A stretch of 64,000 nucleotides of DNA from Mikania micrantha (Eukaryota > Streptophyta > Magnoliopsida > Asterales > Asteraceae), in contig CM018688.1 in the NCBI GenBank assembly GCA_009363875.1, forward strand, positions 62,473,001 to 62,537,000. The letters are read 5' to 3'. The position numbers and the translations under genes are program-made. Positions 33,170 to 43,901 of this stretch are shown here, piece by piece (position 1 is the first letter of the stretch; every line of letters begins with the position of its first letter). The notes beneath the pieces are model-generated. The model ran no database searches, had not been told where the DNA came from, and worked only from the letters and a program-made list of their open reading frames with translations.

Positions 33170-35637
33170 TGTCACACCCCACGCCGCGTGCGGAATCCAC
33201 GGCGCGTGACGTAATGATTACATAGCCATAGTTGAAGATCTCCCTTGACTTCTGGTTTACATAGATACTTGCTCCACCGTTCTTGAGCTGGTGGGTGATT
33301 TGTAACCTGGAACATGTAGCATAAAGAGTCAACTACGAATAGTTGAGTGAGAATCATAGGTTTTGTTGATGTAAAATGATTGTTCAAACAATGATTTTCA
33401 TGATATAGTTATCACAAGTGATCAAACAGGTACTTTGAAATTGAATCTACTTGAGCATGCAAACATCAAACCTATGTTGTTGTGTTCTTGTGCTAACGTT
33501 TGGCTACCCACCAAACGCCGTTATGCTAACGTCTGGCTACCCACCAGAACGTCGTTATATGATACTTGTTTTCCCGCATATGATCATACCAGTACTGCCA
33601 AGGGCTTGATAACAAGTTAATGATGTTCACATAAGAATGTGCCCAAATAGCCTCCACATAACCAAAGTTCCCAAGTGATACGCTTGATTTAATGATTTGG
33701 TAAAAGATTTACTCGATAACAGTTTGTCATGATTTTCCTGATGAAACCAATATATGATTTCACAGGAGTTGATAAATGTTTATCATTATCCAGATGATAC
33801 TGATATATGACTTCACAATATTTGATAAAATATGTTTTGAAAATGCATCTACATGTTCCACCCCGAGTTTTTGTAAACATTTAAAGAAAAAGAGGAGGGG
33901 CTATGATCTCACAATAGTTGATAAAATATGTTCTGAAAAGGTAACCTCATGTTCCACCCCGAGTTTTGGAAAACAAAACATTAAAAGGGGAACTATGAAA
34001 CTCACCTGTTTATCGAAGTGTTTTGATTTTGAGGTATCAGACAATCTGAAGAGAGTTCTGCAATTTATTAATGTTTTATGAGTTCCTTGTGTTTGAATTG
34101 GATTATCGAAATATTCCTTGACTTTTGATAACGTCGAATCGTAATCCCAGTCATCAAGCTGATCTTAATCCTTAATCAGCCTCCTTAAGTTAATATTGCA
34201 CAAAGTGCGATAAACAAGGAACCTATAATGATTTAGGTTCTTATTAAGGAGTTTATGACTTACTGGATTAATCACGACATTTTCGGATTAATCAAATAGA
34301 TGTTGATTGTTGATTATTTCACTAACGATTTCCTAGATGAATTTTTGGCTTAGGAATAGTCAATCCTTGTTATTGATCATTTAGGTATCATGAAACATGA
34401 GATTGTGATATTAAAATAGGTTTAATAACCATGCTCAATGTACTAATCTGACTGTTATCATAAACATCAGATTGTTATTTCGGTGATTATCTTTATGCTT
34501 GTCATTAGTTTGAAACACTTGGATTTAACCTAGCATTTCAAGAAATGATCAAGACAATCACAATCATTGTTACACTCAAATGGTTTAAACCATTATAACC
34601 ATTATTGTGGTTTTATGAAAACCGGGCATTACAACGGCTCGAAACAAGGATTTACCCGTTAAAAGTCCGAGTTCTTCATTTATAATCATTCCTAGCCATC
34701 ATCTAGGCAATAATCAACAACCCTAACTATCTCATTACGTTCAAAAACAAGATCTAATAAATAAAAATCGAGCTAGAAGATTAAAAACGAACCGTTACCT
34801 AATCTGACGGATTTCTGCGGTTAGAACATCGATCCCGACTTGTAGATACGAACCCTGGTGCGATCCGGATGTTCGGAATCCTTCAAAATTGGAGTTTGGA
34901 TGCTAAAAACTTGATTTTGTGAGTTTGGAAGTCGAAAACATCGAGAAGAAGAAAATAATATAGTTTCTAGATGCCATCTGACATTCTTATCCAATTTGCC
35001 GACTCTGCAGACCCCAGGCGCATCGCCCCACCTCGGAGGTTGGCCCGGGGCGTACCACGCAGAGTGGGAATCTCAGATATTTTGGCTTTCCTTCGTTTTG
35101 CGATTCCGGGAGCATACGAACTCCGTTTTGCGCACGGTTTTCGCCTACGTTCACGATTTTTCGAGCTCTTTCCAATGGTTATAATTTCAAGACCTGAAGA
35201 GTTTAGAATATTTGATCTCATATTTATGTTATATTTGACTCGGTGTATCTTGAAATCGGAGCCTCGTTTTGCGATTTCGCTTACACTCATTTTCTTCATT
35301 TCCGAGTTATGATTCTAGACATGAAATCGGTTGGTCATCTATTTAAATAAGCATCATGTGATGAATGTTTCTTTGAGATCTACTAACACCAGATTCCTAA
35401 GTAGCTACAAGTCATGAACTGATATGATATGATATGGTCCTTCTGACACATACGTAATAATGAATGTGGATTTCAAACACGACCAAATGTGCTCACGTCA
35501 TTGATGACGTAATTCTCAAATGAAATTGTCTTCTGTTAATTTGTCTGGGCTCCGAATACTTTAGTTGAGTCTAGAAATATGATCGAATCCTTGTTGGGCC
35601 TTATTGGGCCTAACTCTTATTGAGCCTTACCGGGTCT
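33170..35637 (-). repeat. Third copy of the F-type LTR (L3), lacking its last bases
   Basis: Runs parallel to L1 from TGTCACACCCC to TTACCGGGTCT and then switches to unrelated A/T-rich DNA about 30 bp before the expected LTR end. It has no primer site and no polypurine tract. It shares the outer flank of L1 instead, so it is a duplicate of L1 plus flank. Two minisatellite units. Confidence 0.85.
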
Positions 35638-35992
35638 AATGTGTTGCTAGAATTTCTCTAAGTTATTCTAGGTTATCATACCCTTACCCTCAATTGGTAA
35701 AGAATTAACCTTATTCAAATAAGGTTTACATTAATAAAAGACATAACCTTTTGTAAATCATCATTTATAAACTCTTATTTAAATTACAAAATTGAAGTTT
35801 AGAAAACCATCTAAGTAATATTGAGAACATTCTAATAAAATAATTTATGATAAATTTTACAAACTTAAGGTTACATGTTATAAATTTTTATATTTTTAGT
35901 AAAACATAATTTATTTTTTTGAAAAATACAAGTTAAACACGTTAGAACTTAAGTTAATCTTACTAGATTAACTTCAAGTCCTTTGATAGTTC
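35638..35992. other. A/T-rich spacer, no gene seen
   Basis: 355 bp of strongly A/T-rich sequence between LTR L3 and the LTR of element A. No motif recognised. Confidence 0.5.
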
Positions 35993-36497
35993 TGTTAGTA
36001 CATATTTGTAATAGGTTGCTATTTAAACATGTAAATTATAGAAAGTTAATAAGGTTTGGCTTAGGTTCGTCTGGCCCACGAACCTTAGCAGGTTCGGCAA
36101 ACCTATCATCTTGATAGGTTTGGCGAACCTATAACCTTAGAAGGTTCGGCGAACCTATTAGGTTTGGCTGCCTAGGTTCGCCCAGCTAACCTCAAGGTTC
36201 GGCTGGCGAACCTAAGGGTTCGGCTAAGGATAAGTTCGGCTGACAGATCTGTATATATTAAAGGTTTGTCTGATTTTATCACAACTTCAGAAAACCTCTG
36301 GAAAGTGTGTGTGTATTCTCTGTGTGAGATTTCTCTGTGTGAGAGTTGTAATCAATTGAGATTGATTAATGAGATGAAGATGATTATTTGAATGCTTGTT
36401 CTTCTTTGATTCTTATAAATCAAACATAGATTCCGCATGTGTTTGATTGTTCGTAGGATTCCGTTATACGATCAAGATCAAGTTAGGTAGATCTACA
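35993..36497 (+). repeat. Element A: 5' LTR of the second copia family
   Basis: 505 bp from TGTTAGTACATATTTG to TAGATCTACA, followed after one base by a primer site. The U3-like first half is dense in AGGTTCG/CGAACCT motifs (36060-36240). A TATATTAAAGG stretch near 36250 is a possible TATA box, and the TGTGTGAG repeats near 36305-36350 follow it. The closest relative in the window is the partial minus-strand LTR of B (about 4% different). The LTR of D is clearly more distant. Confidence 0.9.
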
Positions 36498-36498
36498 G

Positions 36499-36511
36499 TG
36501 GTATCAGAGCA
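36499..36511 (+). other. Primer-binding site of element A
   Basis: TGGTATCAGAGCA, complementary to initiator Met tRNA, one base after the LTR end. Confidence 0.9.
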
Positions 36512-37219
36512 TTTGGTAGAGTTCTATACAAGAATTGTCAAAGATCTACAAGTATTTGAAGATTTGAAGATTTGAAGATTAAAGGATCAAGAAATGGATC
36601 AAATTTCTAGTCTTCTTTGTGTTTGATTACTGTTTTTAGTGCAATTTCATCATCAATTGTTGTGAAATATTGCAATTCATGGATTTGTGGTGTTAATTTG
36701 AAGATTTTGAAGGATTTTCTTCACATTTTGGAAGGTTTTCCCTCCAAAATTTCGAATTTGGAGTTATAGGTTCGTGAGCCGAACCTGTGAACAGCTGGAA
36801 CAATAGGTTCGTTGTTATTGACATTTTTTTTAGGTTCGTTTGCAGTTTTCAGCAGAGGTTCGTTGCTTTTCTGCATAGGTTCGTCTGAAGGTTTTCTGCA
36901 AGGTTCGTCTGAAGGTTTTATGTAAAGGTTCGTTGCTTTTCAGCATAGGTTCGTCTGACTTGAGGTTCGTTTGTTTCAAGGTTCATGAAAATCAGATTTG
37001 TTTCAAGGTTCGTTGCATCAGGTTCGTGTCTCAGGTTCGTGTGACTTGAGGTTCGTGAATTGAGGTTCGTGACTTAAGGTTCGTGACTTGAGGTTCTTGC
37101 ATAGAGGTTCGTGTCTTCAGGTTCGTGGCTGAAGGTTCGTTCAGATCAAAGATTGGTGAAGGTTCGCCTGATTGTTAGGTTCGTGAAGTGAAAAGGTTTG
37201 CTGATAAACACTTGAAATC
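36512..37219 (+). repeat. Leader of element A with AGGTTCGT motif array
   Basis: The 700-bp leader holds no open frame. From about 36765 to 37185 AGGTTCGT or a one-base variant recurs more than twenty times, with irregular 8-25 bp gaps (for example CAGGTTCGTG, GAGGTTCGTG). The position mirrors the ATTCGCCGAAT cluster in the S1 leader. Confidence 0.85.
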
Positions 37220-38748
37220 ATGGCGGAGATGTATGCTGCTGTAGCATGTCAGAATTCTAAGATTCATAGCATTCTGATTAGTGAAACTGAGGTTGGAGGT
37301 GCGAACAAAGTTCCAAAGTTGCTGGATTTGGCAGATTATGATAATTGGAAAGGTCGTTTTGAAACACACCTTAATGGAACGAACATTAATCTTTGGGAAA
37401 GGATTTTGTCTCCATATGAAAGACCTAGAGTGGTGGGAACAGACTTGTATCCACTCCTTGAGAAATTAGATGTTGATGAAAGAAAGAAATATTATTCAGA
37501 GAAAAAGGCATATTGGATGTTAAGCCAAGAAATTCCAAATCAGATTTTACATCAGTTTGATGAGCATAAGACTTCTTATTGTCTATGGAATGCTTTGAAA
37601 GCAAGAGTTGAAGGAAATACCAATCTTAAGAAGATGAAAGCCACAGATATTCGCAAAGAGTTTGAAAATTTCAACTTTATTGGCAATGAGAGTCTTGAAG
37701 CATTGATTACAAAATACAGACATCTGTTAACTGAAGTTAGAAAGTGTGGTATCGAATATAGTGAAGATGAAAAGATTGATTGCCTTGCAGATGCTTTGCC
37801 TGAGAAGTGGAATTCATTGGTGCTAATCTTGAGAGAAAACCTACCAGGAATGACTTTGGTAGAATTTATTCAAAAGCTAGAAGAGCAGCAGATGAAGGAT
37901 AAGAGAAAAGCAAGGAGAGTGAATGTTACTCAAGATCCTTCTTTATATGGTGCATCAGTTGTTACACCACCTGAATCTTCAGCAAAGATTCAGACAACAT
38001 TTGGTTCTAGTACTTCTGATAGTACTCCTGCATCTTCTGCATCAGCAAGTTCTAGTTCACCTTATTCTGGGAAAGAGAAGAAGACTGACTCAACAATACC
38101 TCCTGTTCAGCTGAATACAACAAATCTGGGGAAAGTAACTGTAGAGGCTGTTCGGGACCATATGTCAATTTTGTCATGTGTAGTCAGTGCGTATGATGAA
38201 CAAATTGCAGGAAAGATTGGAAACTCTAATCTTACATTTGAAGATTATGAGCAAATTGATGATGACGAAATGGAGCTTATTGATACTCAATGGGCACTGG
38301 CAAGTGTGATTAGAAGAATCAATCGATATGAAAAGAAGACTGGCAAGAAGTTCACTTTTGATCGAAACACCTAGTTTGGATTTAATCCAAAGACTACTCA
38401 GTGTTACAACTGTGGTGAGTTAGGTCACTTTGCTAGAGAATGCAAGAATCCGAAGAAGCAAGGAAATTTAAACCCTTTCAAACCAAAGGAAGCTTATCAG
38501 AAGAAGAAATAAAAGTCTGAAAAGTCATCGAAAGCTTTAGTAAGTCAAGCTGATGAAGGTTATGATTGGGGAAAGCAGTATGATGAATTGATCATGGCTT
38601 CTATGGATGAAGGCACATGCAAAAGCAAAGAGAAGATTGATGAGGTACATGATGATCTGTTAGAGATCATTGATAAATTGAAAGAGATGAATGCTCAGCT
38701 GAATGCTGAACTGGTAGAGTGCACAGAAGCTAATAAGAAGCTAATTTA
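37220..38748 (+). pseudogene. gag: Element A: Gag, truncated, with in-frame stops
   Basis: ATG at 37220 opens a UBN2-type copia Gag (LLDLADYDNWKGRFETHL, VEGNTNLKKMKATDIRKEF, CLADALPEKWNSLVL) homologous to the S1 Gag. A TAG at 38372-38374 precedes a CCHC knuckle (CYNCGELGHFAREC) read in the same frame. A further TAA is at 38510-38512. The sequence ends at about 38748, where it meets the inverted LTR piece of B. The C-terminal half of Gag and all of pol are missing. Confidence 0.88.
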
Positions 38749-38751
38749 AGA

Positions 38752-39057
38752 AGAATACACACACACTTTCCAGAGGTTTTCTGAAGTTGTGATCAAATCA
38801 GACAAACCTTCAATATATACAGATCTGCCAGCCGAACCTATCCTTAGCCGAACCTTGAGGTTCGCTGGGAGAACCTAGGCAGCCAAACCTAATAGGTTCG
38901 CCGAACCTTCTAATGTTATAGGTTCGCCAAAGCTATCAAAATGATAGGTTCGCCGAATCTGCTAAGGTTCGTGGGCCAGACGAACCTAAGCCAAACCTTA
39001 TTAACTTTCTATAATTTACATGTTTGAATAGCAACCTATTACAAATATGTACTAACA
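38752..39057 (-). repeat. Element B: partial 3' LTR
   Basis: Reverse complement of the first 300 or so bases of the A LTR, ending TACTAACA at 39057. The LTR is cut inside its ACACACAC run (38752), where it joins A's gag. A 21-22-bp CGAACC-type block present in A is absent here. Confidence 0.88.
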
Positions 39058-39059
39058 AA

Positions 39060-39068
39060 CTCCCCCTT
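39060..39068 (-). other. Element B polypurine tract
   Basis: The sense strand reads AAGGGGGAG, two bases from the LTR, as in S1. Confidence 0.9.
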
Positions 39069-39088
39069 AATAGCTGCTATAAAAATCT

Positions 39089-42000
39089 TCAGTCTTTGTC
39101 TTGAACTCCACTGGTTTTATCACACACATTATCAACAGCTCGTATCACAACAGATCGTGGAATGTTGGATAATCTTTCAGCTTCCAGTTTAGCATCTCTA
39201 TCATCAATCTCCTTCTGTACCTTCATCAACTCAACATACAAATAGTTTACATCTTCCCAGTTGCATCCAGAATGTATACCCAGAGTTTAACACATCCGAG
39301 CAATGGTCTGAAACTGAACTGCCATGTCTTTGAAGCTGATTCCAACATCATGATATCCATCATCTGCAAAAATCTCAGCCATATTCAGCAAATCAATATC
39401 ATCTTTTGAGCAGTTGACTATCCAAATAGGATCTAACATTCTAATCACCCTCTATTGTTCTTCTTGTCTTAACAGAATCACAGCTTCAGATGTCTTCTCA
39501 TCATAGAACCTGAACTTGAAATATGGATTCCAATCCTGTTCTACCTTCCTCAACCTTGGTCTTTTGAAAACTTTAGGCTTTGAATATCCATGCAGCTTGT
39601 CTTTGACTTGAGGACTCAACAAACTCCATCCAGATTTAGCCTCTTTCTTCAATAGCTTCTCAAATGTTTCATTGTGTTTAGTTTGAATGGGCTTGATCAT
39701 CTTTAACCGAGATAACTCCATACACTCAAATGATGTTAAAGACATTAGATCTAATGCTTTTCCAAAATACTGACATCCATCGGTTCTTTTAACCACATAA
39801 CTTCCTTTATCATTAATGCTTCCTAGAATGTTGTGAAAGCAACCATAGCTAACAATTCTTCCCATCATCTTTGACTTAGATCCAATCTTGAATCTTGTGA
39901 ATTGTTTAGCTTGGTTGTCTTGAGCTTTATCTTCTATAACTTCAATCATTTGCTTGAAAATATACAAGTGATCAACTATGTACATCATTTCATCTTGATT
40001 TTCTTTCCATAAATCCATATAAGTCTTTTCTTTAATCTGAGCCAATGATGTTCTTGATACACCTCCAAGATCAAAAATCTTCTTTAAAGTTTGCATATTG
40101 TACAAGTTTTCATCCATTGGATCCTCTTTCTCAAAATCAAATAACTCTATGTGATCATATTGTTCAAAATCAAACACTTGATCAGAATCCACTTCAAACA
40201 TCTCATAAAAATCATTTCTTGAATAACCACCAGCAATCTCTCCTTCCTCCAAGTCTTTATCTCTAGACTTTTCAACAATCTTTCTCTGTAAATCAATATC
40301 AGAATGTTGTTTAAACAGATCAAGAAAAGTAGGCAGAGAATAATCAATAATCTCCTTTGGTTCCATTTCAGTTAAATCTTCAACATCAACATCATTACAA
40401 TCTCTAGCCTTATCAGAAGAAACATCTGAAACTGGAGTAGCATCCAGAGATATCTTGGAAGAATCATAAACAACCATAGCACCAGTCTTTGAATTCAGAC
40501 CACCAGATCCACCAGATCCTGCCACATCACCATCATCTTCTTCATCATCACCATTAGCATTCAAGCTTGGATGTTCATCAACATCTGAATCACCATAGTC
40601 AATCTTCTCATCTTCCTCTTCCTCAACATTCACAAACACCTTCTCAGCACCAGAAGCTTCAGCTTGAGAATCTTTAACTTCAAAATCTTTAATCTTTTGT
40701 CTCAAATCTTGATTTTCATTCTGCAACTCAGCAATATCAACATTTTGTATTTCAATCAAAGTCTCCAAAGAAGTAATTCTTTCATTCATCAACTTCTTTT
40801 CAGCCACATCTTCTTCCCTCCACTTCATCAGCTGAGAAATTTGACTCTTCATCATATCTAATTCACTTGTACCTAAAGAAGATGGTTGATCAGCTTTCAC
40901 TTTCTCCTTTTCCATCTTATATTGATCAAACTCCTTTGATAACATAGATATCCTTCTTCGAAGCTCAGTGTCATCATAATCAACAGTAAAATTTAGATCC
41001 AAGTCATCTAAATTTTCATATAAAGATCCTCCCCTGGAAGCAAAATCATCTTGAAATGAAGTTTCTTGAAAAGATGTTGTCACTGTTGTAATATCCATGA
41101 AGGAAGGAACAAAAGAAGCCACATTCACATACTCAGGAGTTTGCACAAATCCTTCTTGAACTGTAGAAACAGTAGTAACTGGTGTAGAACCATGAACTGT
41201 AGAAGCTTCTTCATGAATTGTTGAAACAACAGTCACTTGTGTAGAAATGATAACAGAAGTAGGTGGAGTAGAAATTGCAGAAGAAACAAATGGAGAGGAT
41301 ACTATGATCCTAGGAGTCATAGATTTCTTCTTTGTAGGACCTTTAGCCATTCTTTTCTTTTTCTTTGGCCTTGATGACTCAGGCTCTTCAGCAGTAAAAC
41401 TAGGATCAGCTGCCTCTTCTCGTGCTTCTTCTGTTTGTTGTGGAGCAACTCTCTTCTTCAATCTTTTAATAACAGTACTACCTTGTACAATAGTCTCTAA
41501 TTCAGATTCAGTATCAGTAGACTCTTCACCTTCATTTTCATCTTCAACATTCTCAGCATCAACATGAATGGAAGAAGTGTCTTCTTGTTGCCTTTGTTCT
41601 TCATGTTGATCTGGAAATATAACCTGAAGAGGTACCAAAGTAGTAGGAGTTACACTTGGCTCTTGAGATTGAACTTGACTTTGTTGTTGTGATCGTGAAG
41701 ATTGAGCTGGTGATTTCCTTGCCTGTTGTCTAGGAGGAGGTGGTGGTGGTGGTTGTTGTTGGTCATCATCATTATCACTAAACACTTCATTATCAGAACT
41801 TGACTCTGTATGCCTCCAGGCATCATTCTCAGGAGCTACATAATTAGCCCTGGCACAGTGACAAACTAACTCCTTAGTCAACATAGCATCACCGCTCTTC
41901 TGATACACTTTGACCTGACCAAGACTTGAGTCAGTCATATGTTTAAGCATGAGAAGATCAGAAGCAACTCTGGGTAACATCTGCTTAGGAAACCTCTCAT

Positions 42001-42616
42001 CAATGAGCATCTGGATGAATCTGGGATACATATAGAATCTATCCTTAGCTTTGGTGATATTATCAGACATGTATCTGAATATCATAGCAGAGAAATTGAA
42101 CGGTTAGTTCAAGATCAAAGCCACCATAGCTGATCTCATCAGATCTCGGAGTTCATCAAAGGTACCCTTCCTCATACTCAAGCAATGTAGTAATACATGA
42201 GCGAGTAGCTTGTACTGTAGAGGAAGCTTTCCTTTCTGGATCGAAGTCACATTGTACACTCCAAAGTACCTTATCCTCAAGAAGCAACCTTTGATGCATC
42301 TTTCTGGAATAAGAGTCATCCCAGCAGGTTCTCCTCCGAATTGTAGAACCCGTCTAATATCAGCCTCAGTAATACGAATTGCTTGACCAAGCACATTCGC
42401 CTCAATCACATATTCTTCATCTACACTGATCAATCTAGCTGATTCCCAGAAGCTTTGTACATGCGATCTGTAGATCTGACAAGAATTGGATATAGCATGA
42501 TAGATCCTCGAACGTCTCAAAAACTCTATCATCGGCCTGAAATCTTTGCCGTTCTTTGTATTAGGATCCAGATATGCACAAAGAATGTGCTTATCTCCAA
42601 AGGTAAGATCCGCCAT
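39089..42616 (-). pseudogene. Element B third ORF, three in-frame stops
   Basis: One frame of 1,176 codons from ATG (42616) to TGA (39089-39091), interrupted by TAA at 42104-42106, TAG at 39452-39454 and TAA at about 39287-39289. Layout as in D: N-terminal domain to about 230 (EFLRRSRIYHAISNS, SFWESARLISVDEEYVIEAN, LLAHVLLHCLSMRKGTFDEL, MYPRFIQMLIDERFP), a Gln/Pro/Ser- and Asp/Glu-rich middle with PKKKKRMAKGPTKKK (nuclear-localisation-like), a coiled coil with MKSQISQLMKWREEDVAEKK, an acidic stretch, and a C-terminal domain (KIGSKSKMMGRIVSYGCFHN, ECMELSRLKMI). No transmembrane segment seen. It lies downstream of where pol would be, directly before the polypurine tract. Confidence 0.85.
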
Positions 42617-42690
42617 TTCTACAATCAGAAAGAAAACAAAATTAAAACAAAAAATTTTAAAAAAATTAAAAAAATTAAAAAAAATTTCTA
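42617..42690 (-). promoter_or_regulatory. Splice-acceptor-like tract before the B third ORF
   Basis: In the sense direction about 60 nt of almost pure T/A-rich, U-dominated sequence end TTTTCTTTCTGATTGTAG, then AA and ATGGCGG. The AG is at 42619-42620. D carries the same end (TTTCTAATTGTAG/AAATGG), so the junction is conserved between diverged copies. Confidence 0.6.
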
Positions 42691-43901
42691 AGTGTTGAAA
42701 CCAGCGAACCTCCTGAGACGAACCTGAGTTTAGACCAACCTGTTGTCAAGACAAACCTACTAAACCTAACGAACATTTTGATGAATGAACCTTGAATTAA
42801 CGAACTTTCAATGAACGAACCTTCATTGAGCGAACATTCATAACAAACGAACCTTTTGGTCAAACGAACCTTGACCAACCAAGGTTCGGTTCTCTGATAT
42901 TCAGAGGTTCGTCCCGAACCTATCAAGTTCAAACGAACCTTTGCAATTTCAGCGAACCTTAGTTCATTCAAAATAAAATTTTCAAATCTTCGAATTAGAT
43001 TATAAAATTTATATCCCAAGATTCGTAAAAAAACGATGAACATCTTTAATGAAAATAGTTTGTCCAGAAATTAGATTTTAATAGGTTTAAATTCAAAAAA
43101 CCAGGGTTCGACTAAAACACCCTAAAACATGTCATATCTTTTGATTTAGCCGGTCAAATTCCAAAATTTTTACCTAAAAATGATCACAATGCAATTTCGA
43201 ATCTAATGATATCCGGCAAAAAGCTTCTGAGGTACTAAACTGAAAAGTCAAAAATTCAAACTTGCAGGTTCGCGAACAATATCTGATGAAAGTGACGAAC
43301 GTATTTCACGAACCTGTTATTTATATGCGAACCTGTTGACAAACCTTTTCCACGAACCTTTGACCAACATGTTGACCAAACCTGTCAACGAACCTGTCCA
43401 ACAAACCTATTTGACGAACCTATCCTACAAACCTGTTGGACGAACCTTTTCACAAACCTTTCAGGCGAACCTTTTAAAAATTCAATTTTATTTAATATTT
43501 CAAACAAACCAATGTTTTAGTGTTTCAAAGTCAAAAAAAATAATCAAAAATTATTGATTTAACATCAGATAAAAACAAAAATCTTTTTGTAATTTTTTTA
43601 AAATTTTAGAACTACTAAACTACAAATTTAACAAATCTAACTATACTAACAAAACAATCACATATTTTTGGTTGAGAAAGATCCAGACATGAGATTATAT
43701 TGTATTACAATTATCAACACAGCTGATTGATTTAATGAATGTATTTATTAGCAAATTACAATTCAAAGATGATTGTCAGTATAATTATCCTTTTTAAATT
43801 TAATTACTTAGTTAAGATATCAATTAAAAACAACATTATCAAATACTTTATGTTTTCCATTTACTTGAACACATCCCCGATTTATGAATAATTAATCAAA
43901 C
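42691..43901 (-). other. Element B spacer upstream of the third ORF, with motif clusters
   Basis: Two clusters of GAACCT/CGAACC motifs (about 42705-42960 and 43260-43480) separated by a motif-poor stretch. No coding signal. From 42748 onward the sequence is about 95% like 58975-60149 of C. It ends at the insertion point of gypsy G. Confidence 0.75.
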
